64,000 nucleotides of DNA, taken from contig NZ_JBHRXI010000049.1 of NCBI RefSeq assembly GCF_042648365.1, forward strand, positions 1 through 64,000, written 5' to 3'. The stretch is from Lutimaribacter_A marinistellae (GTDB lineage: Bacteria > Pseudomonadota > Alphaproteobacteria > Rhodobacterales > Rhodobacteraceae). The notes beneath the pieces were generated by a model, which searched no databases, was not told the DNA's origin, and saw only the letters and a list, made by a program, of their open reading frames with translations. Shown piece after piece: positions 36,029 through 44,179 of this stretch; position 1 is the stretch's first letter, and each line of letters opens with the position of its first letter. The translations under genes and the position numbers were made by a program.

Positions 36029-39000
36029 ATGAGCAAGCAGAAGATTTCCCTCACCGACCGTTACGACCTTGAGAAGAGTCCCGTCCTGCTGAACGGCACG
36101 CAGGCGCTTGTCCGGCTGATGCTGATGCAAAAGGCGCGCGACGAGGCGGCTGGGCTGAACACTGCGGGACTTGTAACCGGCTATCGTGGCTCTCCACTGG
36201 GGGCGGTGGACCTTCAGATGACGCGCGCGCAAAAATACCTGAGCGCAGCGGATGTCACGTTTCAGTACGGATTGAACGAAGATCTGGCCGCGACGGCGCT
36301 CTGGGGCTCTCAACAGGCGGGTTTGCGCGGCGACGGCAAGTATGACGGGGTATTCGGCCTTTGGTATGGCAAGGGACCGGGTGTCGACCGTTCGGGCGAC
36401 GCCATCCGGCACGCAAACAATGCTGGCACCGCCCGGCACGGTGGGGTGCTGATGGCCATGGGGGATGACCATACCGGCGAAAGCTCGACAGTATTGCACC
36501 AGTCCGAATGGGCGCTGATGGATGCCTACCTGCCGATCGTAAGCCCGGCAGGCGTGCAGGAGATCCTTGATTACGGGATCTATGGTTTCGCGCTCTCGCG
36601 TTTCTCCGGCCTTTGGGTTGGCCTCAAGACGATGAAGGACACGATCGAGGTGACATCGGTCGTGGATGGCAGTGCTGACCGCATGCAACTGGTCGAGCCG
36701 AAATTCGATATGCCCGAAGGTGGGCTGAACATCCGCCTGATTGACGACCGTACCGCGCAGGAGGCGCGGATCATCGATCACAAACGTTATGCTGCAGAGG
36801 CGTTCAGCCGTGCCAACAAAATCGACAAGCGCGTTTGGGGCAAACCCGGTGCCAAGATCGGGTTCGTCGCGGCCGGCAAGAACTGGCTGGATCTTGTCCA
36901 TGCTATGTCGTTGCTGAACATCGACGAAGCCGAGGCCGAACGACTGGGCATCACGACCTACAAGATCGGCCAGGTATTTCCGTTGGACATGCAGGGTTTC
37001 CACGACTGGGCCGAGGGGCTCGACCTGATCGTCATCGTCGAGGAAAAGCGCAAGCTGATCGAGGTTCAGGTCAAGGAAGCCATCTTTGACGACCGGCAGG
37101 GCCGCCGTGTCTATGGTTGGTACAAGGGCGGCGCGGGCGGTATGCACCGCGAAGAGCTTTTCCCGACCCGCGGCGCGCTGGACCCGATCATGATTGCCGA
37201 GAAACTTGGCGAGATCCTGATCGAAGAGGGCCGCGACACCGATGGGGTCAAGGCGGGCATAGCCGCCATTCAGGACGCCCGTCGCAACGACAACGCCACC
37301 GAGATCGCCGCGCGTCTGCCCTATTTCTGCTCTGGGTGCCCGCACAATACCGGGACCAAGATTCCCGAAGGTAGCCGCGCCTATGCTGGGATCGGCTGTC
37401 ACTTCATGGTTCAGTGGATGGATCGCGAGACGACCGGCTTTACCCATATGGGTGCAGAGGGTGCGAACTGGATCGGCGAAGCCCCGTTTTCGACAACCAA
37501 GCATGTGTTCCAGAACCTCGGCGACGGGACGTACAACCACTCCGGCGTGCAGGCGATCCGCGCGGCACTCGCCGCGGGTACGAACATCACCTACAAGATC
37601 CTTTACAACGATGCCGTCGCCATGACGGGCGGTCAGGAGAACGAGGGCGGTCTGAGCCCCGAGCAGATCGTGGCCGAGTTGAAGGCCATGGGCGTAAAGG
37701 AACTGGCCGTTGTCTACGACGAAAAGGAAGACGTGAACTTTGCCGCGATGCCCAAAGGGGTGCCGACGCATGAGCGGGCAGAGTTGATGAACGTGCAGGA
37801 GCGCATGAGAGAGGTCGAGGGTGTGTCGGCCATCGTCTACATCCAGACATGTGCTGCCGAAAAACGTCGCCGTCGCAAGCGCGGTACGTTTCCCGATCCC
37901 GACAAGCGTGTCTTCATCAACACGGATGTCTGCGAGGGGTGCGGCGATTGCGGGGTGCAGTCGAACTGCGTCTCGATCGTTCCGAAAGAGACCGAACTGG
38001 GCCGCAAGCGCGCAATCGACCAATCCAGCTGCAACAAGGATTTCTCGTGCCTCAAGGGGTTCTGCCCGTCCTTTGTGACGCTGGAAGGGGCAAAGATCCG
38101 CAAGGGGCCGACCACCGACCTCGATCTGCCTCATCTGCCGATGCCCGAACTGCCGGCGATTGACGGCACGCATAACGTGGTGATCACGGGTGTTGGAGGC
38201 ACCGGCGTCGTGACCATCGGGGCGGTTCTGGCGCAGGCTGCGCAGATTGACGGCAAGGGTGCGGGAATGATGGAAATGGCCGGCCTCGCCCAAAAGGGCG
38301 GCGCAGTTCATATCCATTGCCGGCTGGCCGAAAAGCCGGAGGATATCAGCGCGATCCGGGTCGCCACCGGGGAATGCGACGCACTGATCGGCGGCGATCT
38401 GGTTGTAAGCGCAGGGGCCAAGACCATCGGGTTGCTGCGCTCTGGCAGTTCCGGCGCCGTGGTGAACAGCCACGAGATCATTACCGGCGATTTCACCCGC
38501 AATACCGAGTTCCAGATCCCGACCGACCGGCTGTCGCTGGCGCTCGAGGCGCGGTTGAAAGACCGTCTGGACCTGTTCGATGCGTCCGAACTGGCGCGTG
38601 TCGCCATGGGCGATGCCATCTTTTCGAACATGATGGTGTTCGGTGGCGCGTGGCAGCGTGGCCTTCTTCCCATCAGCCACGATGCCATCGTGCAGGCGAT
38701 CGAACTTAATGGCGCCGCCGTCGAAAAGAACTTGCGTGCCTTTGAGATCGGGCGTTGGGCCGTGCTGCATCCCGCCGAGGTCGAGAAGCTGCTGAAACCT
38801 GCGACCGTGGTCGAACTGCCCAAGACACCGGAGGATCGCATCGCGTTCCGCGAGAAGCACCTGACCGAGTACCAGGGCAAGCGGCTTGCCAAGCGCTATG
38901 CCAAGATGCTCGACGGGGTCGAGGACCGTGAGCTCAAAGAGGCGGTGGCGCTTGGCTATCACAAGTTGCTTGCCTACAAGGACGAGTACGAGGTCGCCCG

Positions 39001-39451
39001 CCTGCTGCTCAAGAGCCGTGACAAGGCTGCGGACGAATTCGATGGAGATCTGAAGATGACCTTTCATCTCGCTCCGCCGATGCTGGGCGGCAAAGGGCCG
39101 GACGGTCGGCCAAAAAAGCGTGAGTTCGGTGAATGGATGACCGGACCGATGCGCCTGCTTGCCGGTTTGAAGGGGCTGCGAGGCACGCCGCTGGATGTGT
39201 TCGGCTACACTGCCGAACGCCGTATGGAACGGGCGCTGATCAAGCAGTACGAGGCCGACATGGCCGAGATCCTGCCCAAGGTCACGCCCGCAACGCGTGA
39301 CGTTGCAATCGCCCTTGCAAAACTGCCACTCGACATTCGGGGGTTCGGCCCGGTGAAGGCTGCAAACGAAGCGAAAGCTGCGAAGCGCCGCGAGGAACTG
39401 CTGGCAGCCTTCCGCCAAGGCGGTCCGGACCTGCGAAAGGCGGCTGAATAA
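36029..39451 (+). CDS. Indolepyruvate ferredoxin oxidoreductase (fused alpha/beta)
   Basis: A 1140-aa TPP- and Fe-S-dependent enzyme that oxidatively decarboxylates aryl-2-oxoacids such as phenylpyruvate and indolepyruvate to aryl-acetyl-CoA. The pyrimidine-domain start is LVTGYRGSPLGAVDLQM; the TPP-binding part holds FCSGCPHNTGTKIPEG and GAEGANWIGEAPF; a cysteine cluster near 635-680 (CEGCGDCGVQSNC and SCNKDFSCLKGFC) should hold Fe-S clusters. The gamma domain contains VITGVGGTGVVTIGAVLA. Roseobacter Ior1 links phenylalanine degradation to the phenylacetate pathway and tropodithietic acid. It is divergent from a LysR gene. Confidence 0.92.
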   Translation: MSKQKISLTDRYDLEKSPVLLNGTQALVRLMLMQKARDEAAGLNTAGLVTGYRGSPLGAVDLQMTRAQKYLSAADVTFQYGLNEDLAATALWGSQQAGLRGDGKYDGVFGLWYGKGPGVDRSGDAIRHANNAGTARHGGVLMAMGDDHTGESSTVLHQSEWALMDAYLPIVSPAGVQEILDYGIYGFALSRFSGLWVGLKTMKDTIEVTSVVDGSADRMQLVEPKFDMPEGGLNIRLIDDRTAQEARIIDHKRYAAEAFSRANKIDKRVWGKPGAKIGFVAAGKNWLDLVHAMSLLNIDEAEAERLGITTYKIGQVFPLDMQGFHDWAEGLDLIVIVEEKRKLIEVQVKEAIFDDRQGRRVYGWYKGGAGGMHREELFPTRGALDPIMIAEKLGEILIEEGRDTDGVKAGIAAIQDARRNDNATEIAARLPYFCSGCPHNTGTKIPEGSRAYAGIGCHFMVQWMDRETTGFTHMGAEGANWIGEAPFSTTKHVFQNLGDGTYNHSGVQAIRAALAAGTNITYKILYNDAVAMTGGQENEGGLSPEQIVAELKAMGVKELAVVYDEKEDVNFAAMPKGVPTHERAELMNVQERMREVEGVSAIVYIQTCAAEKRRRRKRGTFPDPDKRVFINTDVCEGCGDCGVQSNCVSIVPKETELGRKRAIDQSSCNKDFSCLKGFCPSFVTLEGAKIRKGPTTDLDLPHLPMPELPAIDGTHNVVITGVGGTGVVTIGAVLAQAAQIDGKGAGMMEMAGLAQKGGAVHIHCRLAEKPEDISAIRVATGECDALIGGDLVVSAGAKTIGLLRSGSSGAVVNSHEIITGDFTRNTEFQIPTDRLSLALEARLKDRLDLFDASELARVAMGDAIFSNMMVFGGAWQRGLLPISHDAIVQAIELNGAAVEKNLRAFEIGRWAVLHPAEVEKLLKPATVVELPKTPEDRIAFREKHLTEYQGKRLAKRYAKMLDGVEDRELKEAVALGYHKLLAYKDEYEVARLLLKSRDKAADEFDGDLKMTFHLAPPMLGGKGPDGRPKKREFGEWMTGPMRLLAGLKGLRGTPLDVFGYTAERRMERALIKQYEADMAEILPKVTPATRDVAIALAKLPLDIRGFGPVKAANEAKAAKRREELLAAFRQGGPDLRKAAE

Positions 39452-39490
39452 TAAATCGTCACGTCGTCGTCACATGTTCTATGCAACTGT

Positions 39491-39518
39491 ATCATCCGCC
39501 CGTATTCAGGCGGGTGAT
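39491..39518 (+). terminator. Hairpin between IOR gene and acyltransferase gene
   Basis: A 10-bp stem with one G-T pair (ATCATCCGCC at 39491-39500 with GGCGGGTGAT at 39509-39518, loop of 8) is followed by TCTAGG, a poor T-tract. It could terminate the IOR transcript inefficiently or shape the leader of the next gene, whose ribosome site begins shortly after. Confidence 0.4.
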
Positions 39519-39535
39519 TCTAGGAGAGAACAGGA

Positions 39536-40414
39536 ATGCCGTCGCGCCACCACGTCGCTCGGGACATAAGCTATGCCCATTCGGCCGCCACCAAGGGCGG
39601 GCGGGCCATGATCCGGCTGATGGAAAACACCACCGGACGGATGCGATTGATAAAACGGGCGGACGGTTACGCGGACGAGGTTGCCGCAGGCCGTGATTTC
39701 TGGGAGGTGATGGTCGAGCGGTACGGCCTGTCGCTTGAAGTGGTCGGCGGGTCGCTGAGGTCTATACCGCAGGAACGCCCTGTCATCCTGATCGCGAACC
39801 ATCCTTACGGTATATTGGACGGTTTGATGATGGGGCACATCCTTGCGCAGACGCGCGGCGATTTCCGCATTCTTGCTCATCGCGTGTTCCGCAAGGCGGA
39901 GGACCTGAACAGGATAATCCTGCCGATCTCGTTCGATGAAACGAAAGAGGCGCAGCGCCTGAATGTCGAAACCCGCAAGACGGCGCTGAACTACCTGAGC
40001 GAAGGGGGCGCGATCGGCATTTTCCCCGGCGGGACCGTCAGCACCGCCGCGAAACCGTTTTCCCATCCGATGGATCCCGGCTGGCGCGGGTTCACCGCAA
40101 GGATGGTCGCGAAGTCAGACGCCGTTGTGGTCCCCGTGTTCTTTTGCGGCCATACCACCCGGTTGTTCCATATCGCTAGTCACCTTCATTATACCTTGCG
40201 GATGGGCCTTTTGATCCGTGAATTCAAGAAACGCGTCGATGCGCCCGTCCAGGTCGTGATCGGCAAACCGATTGACCGCGACATTCTTGACCCGTTGTCC
40301 AAGGATTCGAAGCGGATGATGGATTTCCTGCGCAAAGCCACGTATGAGCTGTCTCCGACACCGCTGAAATCATATGATTACGGCTACGAGTTCGAGGACA
40401 GGCACCGCGCCTGA
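39536..40414 (+). CDS. Lysophospholipid acyltransferase family protein (PlsC-like)
   Basis: A 292-aa acyltransferase of the hemolysin/PlsC-like type. The catalytic block is IANHPYGILDGLMMGHIL (His and Asp of the NHPxGxxDG variant), and the glycerol-phosphate site is IGIFPGGTVST. A basic, non-cleaved N-terminus suggests a peripheral membrane protein. Related alphaproteobacterial proteins take part in ornithine lipid or phospholipid acylation, but the acceptor here cannot be named. A GGAGAGAACAGGA stretch precedes the ATG. The next gene, murI, starts 7 nt downstream. Confidence 0.87.
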   Translation: MPSRHHVARDISYAHSAATKGGRAMIRLMENTTGRMRLIKRADGYADEVAAGRDFWEVMVERYGLSLEVVGGSLRSIPQERPVILIANHPYGILDGLMMGHILAQTRGDFRILAHRVFRKAEDLNRIILPISFDETKEAQRLNVETRKTALNYLSEGGAIGIFPGGTVSTAAKPFSHPMDPGWRGFTARMVAKSDAVVVPVFFCGHTTRLFHIASHLHYTLRMGLLIREFKKRVDAPVQVVIGKPIDRDILDPLSKDSKRMMDFLRKATYELSPTPLKSYDYGYEFEDRHRA

Positions 40415-40421
40415 AAGGCAA

Positions 40422-41231
40422 ATGGCAGTTGGCATTTTCGATTCCGGCCTGGGCGGTTTGACCGTTCTCGAGGCCGCCAGACAGCGTCTTCCCGATGTGC
40501 AGTTCCTGTATTTCGCCGATAGCGCGCACGCTCCATACGGCGTCCGCGATGCCGATGATATCTACCAGCTGACGAACCGGGCAGTGCATGAGCTCTGGTC
40601 GCGCGGTTGCAACCTCGTGATCCTGGCGTGCAACACGGCGAGTGCCGCGGCGCTGCGCAGGATCCAGGAAAACGGCGTTCCCGAGGGGCGGCGCGTACTG
40701 GGCGTGTTCGTTCCCCTCATCGAGGCGCTGACCGAGCGGGAATGGGGAGATAATTCGCCGCCACGGGAGGTCGAAACCAAGCATGTCGCTTTGTTCGCGA
40801 CGCCCGCCACCGTGTCGAGCCGCGCATTTCAGCGCGAGCTCGCTTTCCGGGCCATCGGCGTCGATGTCGAAGCGCAAAGCTGTGGCGGTGTGGTCGATGC
40901 CATCGAGGAAGGTGACATGATCCTTGCCGAGGCTCTTGTGCGCAGCCATGTTGAGGCATTGAAACGCAAGATGCCGCATCCCGAGGCCGCGATTCTGGGC
41001 TGCACCCATTACCCGCTGATGCAGGACAGCTTTCAGCAGGCGCTTGGCGCAGATGTAAAGGTGTTCAGCCAGGCCAAGCTTGTTGCGGACAGTCTTGCCG
41101 ATTATCTCTCGCGACATCCCGGTATGGAAGGTGAGGGTGAAAGCGGGTATCTCACAACGGGGGATCCCAACCGTGTGAGCGATCGCGCAACGCGGTTCCT
41201 CCGACGAGAGATCCGGTTTCAATCGGCCTGA
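40422..41231 (+). CDS. murI: Glutamate racemase
   Basis: Cytosolic enzyme (269 aa) that makes D-glutamate for peptidoglycan. The two catalytic cysteines are Cys70 (ILACNTASAAAL) and Cys194 (ILGCTHYPLM), and the N-terminal FDSGLGGLTVL motif holds the active-site Asp7. Typical family length. AAGG lies just upstream of the ATG at 40422. It follows the acyltransferase gene by 7 nt, so both are likely one unit. Confidence 0.95.
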   Translation: MAVGIFDSGLGGLTVLEAARQRLPDVQFLYFADSAHAPYGVRDADDIYQLTNRAVHELWSRGCNLVILACNTASAAALRRIQENGVPEGRRVLGVFVPLIEALTEREWGDNSPPREVETKHVALFATPATVSSRAFQRELAFRAIGVDVEAQSCGGVVDAIEEGDMILAEALVRSHVEALKRKMPHPEAAILGCTHYPLMQDSFQQALGADVKVFSQAKLVADSLADYLSRHPGMEGEGESGYLTTGDPNRVSDRATRFLRREIRFQSA

Positions 41232-41302
41232 TCCGGCTGCCTTTTTTCCCTGCTGTACAATGACTTACGGCAACTTTCTGATGTTACTTTGAGAGGTCAC
41301 GC

Positions 41303-42331
41303 ATGACCCACAAGATCGCGATCCTTGGCGCCAGCGGATATACCGGCGCAGAACTTGTCCGGTTGATCGCTGGACACCCGAACATGGAAATCGTTGCACT
41401 TGCTGCCGAACGAAAGGCTGGCCAGAGCATGGCGGACGTGTTTCCGCATCTGCGCCACATGGACCTGCCGCGCCTGTGCCGTATCGACGAGATCGATTTC
41501 GGCTCGGTTGATCTGTGTTTTTGTGCCTTGCCGCACAAGACCAGCCAGGAGATCATCCGTGATCTTCCGAAAACGCTTAAGATCGTGGATCTTTCAGCCG
41601 ATTTTCGGCTGCGGGATCCCGATGCCTATGAGACGTGGTACGGAAACCCTCACGTCGCGCTGGAGTGCCAGGAAGAGGCTGTATACGGCCTGACCGAGTT
41701 CTACCGTGAAGAGATTTGCGCAGCGCGGTTGGTGGCTGGCACAGGGTGCAATGCTGCTACGGGACAGTATGCATTGCGTCCTTTGATTGCGGCAGGAGTG
41801 ATTGGTCTGGATGACATCATCCTCGACCTGAAGTGCGGGGTGTCGGGAGCAGGGCGCGCGCTAAAGGAAAACCTGCTGCATGCCGAGTTGTCAGAAGGAA
41901 CGAATGCCTATGCCGTTGGCGGCACGCATCGGCATCTGGGAGAGTTCGACCAGGAGTTTTCGAAATTGGCGGGCCGGCCGGTCCGGGTTCAATTCACACC
42001 TCACCTGATACCGGTCAATCGTGGTATACTCGCCACCACCTACGTGAGCGGCAATGCGCAGGACATCCACGATACCTTGACTGCGGCCTATGCCGACGAA
42101 ACCTTTGTCGAGGTGCTTCCATTCGGCCAAACACCGTCGACCCATCATGTGCGCGGTTCGAACTTTTGCCATATCGGTGTAACGGGTGATCGGATCGAGG
42201 GGCGCGCGATCGTGGTTGCCGCGCTGGATAATCTGACAAAAGGTAGCAGTGGCCAAGCATTGCAGAATGCGAATTTGATGTTAGGTGAGGAAGAGGTCAC
42301 GGGCCTGATGATGGCCCCGTTATTCCCGTGA
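41303..42331 (+). CDS. argC: N-acetyl-gamma-glutamyl-phosphate reductase
   Basis: NADPH-dependent reductase (342 aa) in arginine synthesis. The nucleotide fold is IAILGASGYTGAELVRLI; the catalytic cysteine lies in LVAGTGCNAATGQYAL, a variant of the usual GCYPT segment that I recall as typical of Rhodobacteraceae ArgC. GAGAGG precedes the start. ccmE begins 7 nt downstream, an unrelated pairing that is probably cotranscribed. Confidence 0.92.
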   Translation: MTHKIAILGASGYTGAELVRLIAGHPNMEIVALAAERKAGQSMADVFPHLRHMDLPRLCRIDEIDFGSVDLCFCALPHKTSQEIIRDLPKTLKIVDLSADFRLRDPDAYETWYGNPHVALECQEEAVYGLTEFYREEICAARLVAGTGCNAATGQYALRPLIAAGVIGLDDIILDLKCGVSGAGRALKENLLHAELSEGTNAYAVGGTHRHLGEFDQEFSKLAGRPVRVQFTPHLIPVNRGILATTYVSGNAQDIHDTLTAAYADETFVEVLPFGQTPSTHHVRGSNFCHIGVTGDRIEGRAIVVAALDNLTKGSSGQALQNANLMLGEEEVTGLMMAPLFP

Positions 42332-42338
42332 GGTAGCC

Positions 42339-42785
42339 ATGAAGTCGCTCAAGAAAAAGCGCCGGATCCAAGTCATCGCGCTGGCTTCGGTCGCGCTTGT
42401 CGTTTCGACCGGTCTGATCGGCTACGCGATGCGGGACGGCATCAACTTCTTTCGGTCGCCCAGCCAGGTAATGGCTGAACCGCCGCAGCCTTCGGAAGTG
42501 TTCCGAATTGGCGGCCTAGTCGAGGAAGGGTCTATCATCCGCGGTCAGGGCGAGACTGTACAGTTCGTCGTGACGGATGGTGGCGCGAGTGTTCCCGTCA
42601 GTTACACGGGCGTGCTGCCTGATCTGTTTGCCGAGAACCAAGGTATGGTCGGCACGGGAAGTTACGTGAATGGTGTGTTTCAAGCCTCTGAAATACTTGC
42701 GAAACATGACGAGACTTACATGCCAAAAGAGGTCGTGGACGCGCTCAAGGAACAAGGCGTCTACAAGGAGCCCGGCGAAAGCTGA
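42339..42785 (+). CDS. ccmE: Cytochrome c maturation heme chaperone CcmE
   Basis: Membrane-anchored periplasmic heme chaperone (148 aa) of the System I Ccm pathway. An N-terminal anchor (about 12-30) precedes an OB-fold domain with FRIGGLVEEGSI and the heme-attachment motif ILAKHDETYMP, with His123 as the covalent heme ligand and Tyr127. It delivers heme to CcmF; ccmF lies downstream after two inserted lysis genes. Confidence 0.96.
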   Translation: MKSLKKKRRIQVIALASVALVVSTGLIGYAMRDGINFFRSPSQVMAEPPQPSEVFRIGGLVEEGSIIRGQGETVQFVVTDGGASVPVSYTGVLPDLFAENQGMVGTGSYVNGVFQASEILAKHDETYMPKEVVDALKEQGVYKEPGES

Positions 42786-42913
42786 CCTTCTTCTTACCTG
42801 AGGTTTGAGGGGGGTACTGGCGCAAATAGCGTTGCGCCATGTCGGTTCGCAGCGTCATCTGTCTGTTCAGCTTTCTCGCGCAGCAATCTTCGCATCGCTA
42901 TGCGGAGGCTTTC

Positions 42914-43525
42914 ATGCAGACAGTACGGCAAATCGCGCAAGAGATCGTGGCGCGAGAGGGCGGCTTCGTCGACGACCCTGACGATCCGGGCGGGGCCACC
43001 AAGTACGGGGTCACGATCCACACCATGCGTCGGTTGGGCCTTGATCTGACCGGCGACGGGATGGTTTCGGTACAGGACGTACGTGCGCTGACGCGCGAAC
43101 AGGCGGTCGAGATATTCCTCGAACACTACTTTGAGCGCCCCCGCATTGGTGCCTTGCCGGCCGCACTTCAAGCATCGGTTTTCGACATGTACGTGAATGC
43201 GGGCGCTAACGCCGTGAAAATCCTGCAAAGGCTTCTTCGGTCCATGGGGTTCGACATGGCGGTCGATGGGGTAATCGGCCCGCGCACAATCTCGGCGACG
43301 GCCAAGGCGGCGGTGCCCGATGCAATGGCGCTGCGCGATGCTTATGGCGTTGCACGGAGAAACTACTATTTCCGCATCGCCGACCGGCGTCCGGCATCGC
43401 GCAAGTTCGCGCGCACCCGAATGGGCGGCAAGGGCGGTTGGATCAAGCGGGCCGAGGAGTTCCTGTCTCCACGCTATCATCTGAGCGCGGCAGAATTTCA
43501 GCGGAGGATTGCGGCATGGGTTTGA
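42914..43525 (+). CDS. Holin-associated N-acetylmuramidase (GH108 endolysin)
   Basis: A 203-aa peptidoglycan hydrolase. The N-terminal GH108 motif REGGFVDDPDDPGGATKYGVT (from residue 14) has the catalytic Glu15, and a C-terminal PG-binding-type domain includes DVYVNAGANA-like FDMYVNAGANAVKILQRLL and VDGVIGPRTI. There is no signal peptide, so a holin is needed for export. The start at 42914 is supported by GGAGG upstream. The holin gene overlaps its 3' end by 10 nt. In R. capsulatus an endolysin-holin pair releases the gene transfer agent; this pair may be orthologous. Confidence 0.88.
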   Translation: MQTVRQIAQEIVAREGGFVDDPDDPGGATKYGVTIHTMRRLGLDLTGDGMVSVQDVRALTREQAVEIFLEHYFERPRIGALPAALQASVFDMYVNAGANAVKILQRLLRSMGFDMAVDGVIGPRTISATAKAAVPDAMALRDAYGVARRNYYFRIADRRPASRKFARTRMGGKGGWIKRAEEFLSPRYHLSAAEFQRRIAAWV

Positions 43526-44094
43526 TCCATCAGGCCGTCAACCTGCTCTTCGGCGGCGGGACGAACGTCGTCAAGGAGACGGCAGAGGTGTTCCGAGAAA
43601 ACGCGGAAGCGGGGGCAGCACGTGCCGCCGGAATGCGGGAACAGGCGCTGGCGCAGCTTGCGTCCGAATTCGCAATGGCCCGCAAGGGTGGTTTCGATCG
43701 GTTCATGGATGGGCTCAACCGCCTTCCGCGTCCGGCTCTGGCATTGGGGACCCTTGCCCTCTTTGGGGCAGCAATGGTGGACCCGTTGTGGTTTGCCGAG
43801 CGAATGCAGGGTATTGCGCTGGTGCCCGAGCCTCTGTGGTGGCTTCTGGGGGTCATCGTGTCATTCTACTTCGGTGCGCGGCATCAGGCGAAGACACAAG
43901 ACCTTCAGCGCGAGCTTGCGGCCACGCTGGCGCGCGCGCCTGATGTCATCGGGAACATAAACGGCTTGCGAAACATATCGCACGGATCGCCTCGGGCTGC
44001 TGATGCGGGCGACGATGCCGACGTCACGATTGATATACTCCGACCCGAGGCAAATGCCGCGCTGGAGGACTGGCGCAAGCTGAGACGCGCGTGA
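43516..44094 (+). CDS. Holin family protein
   Basis: A 192-aa protein with two hydrophobic helices (about 74-92 and 105-121) and charged flanks, consistent with a holin that lets the adjacent muramidase reach the cell wall. The N-terminal amphipathic region and acidic C-terminal tail are cytoplasmic by charge. It starts 10 nt before the muramidase stop, with GCGGAGG upstream, implying coupled translation. The function rests mainly on this pairing. Confidence 0.8.
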   Translation: MGLIHQAVNLLFGGGTNVVKETAEVFRENAEAGAARAAGMREQALAQLASEFAMARKGGFDRFMDGLNRLPRPALALGTLALFGAAMVDPLWFAERMQGIALVPEPLWWLLGVIVSFYFGARHQAKTQDLQRELAATLARAPDVIGNINGLRNISHGSPRAADAGDDADVTIDILRPEANAALEDWRKLRRA

Positions 44095-44179
44095 GCGGGT
44101 TTCCTCCCGCGACATTGTGACTGCGTGCCGAGGCCGAAACCCATTGGCCCCGGCGCGCGCCGGAATTATACCTTTGGGC

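Noticed and set aside
35921..39418. A very long open frame on the - strand opposite the indolepyruvate oxidoreductase gene
   Set aside because: High GC leaves long antisense frames open. The + strand protein has clear catalytic motifs throughout, and the antisense product shows no recognisable domain.
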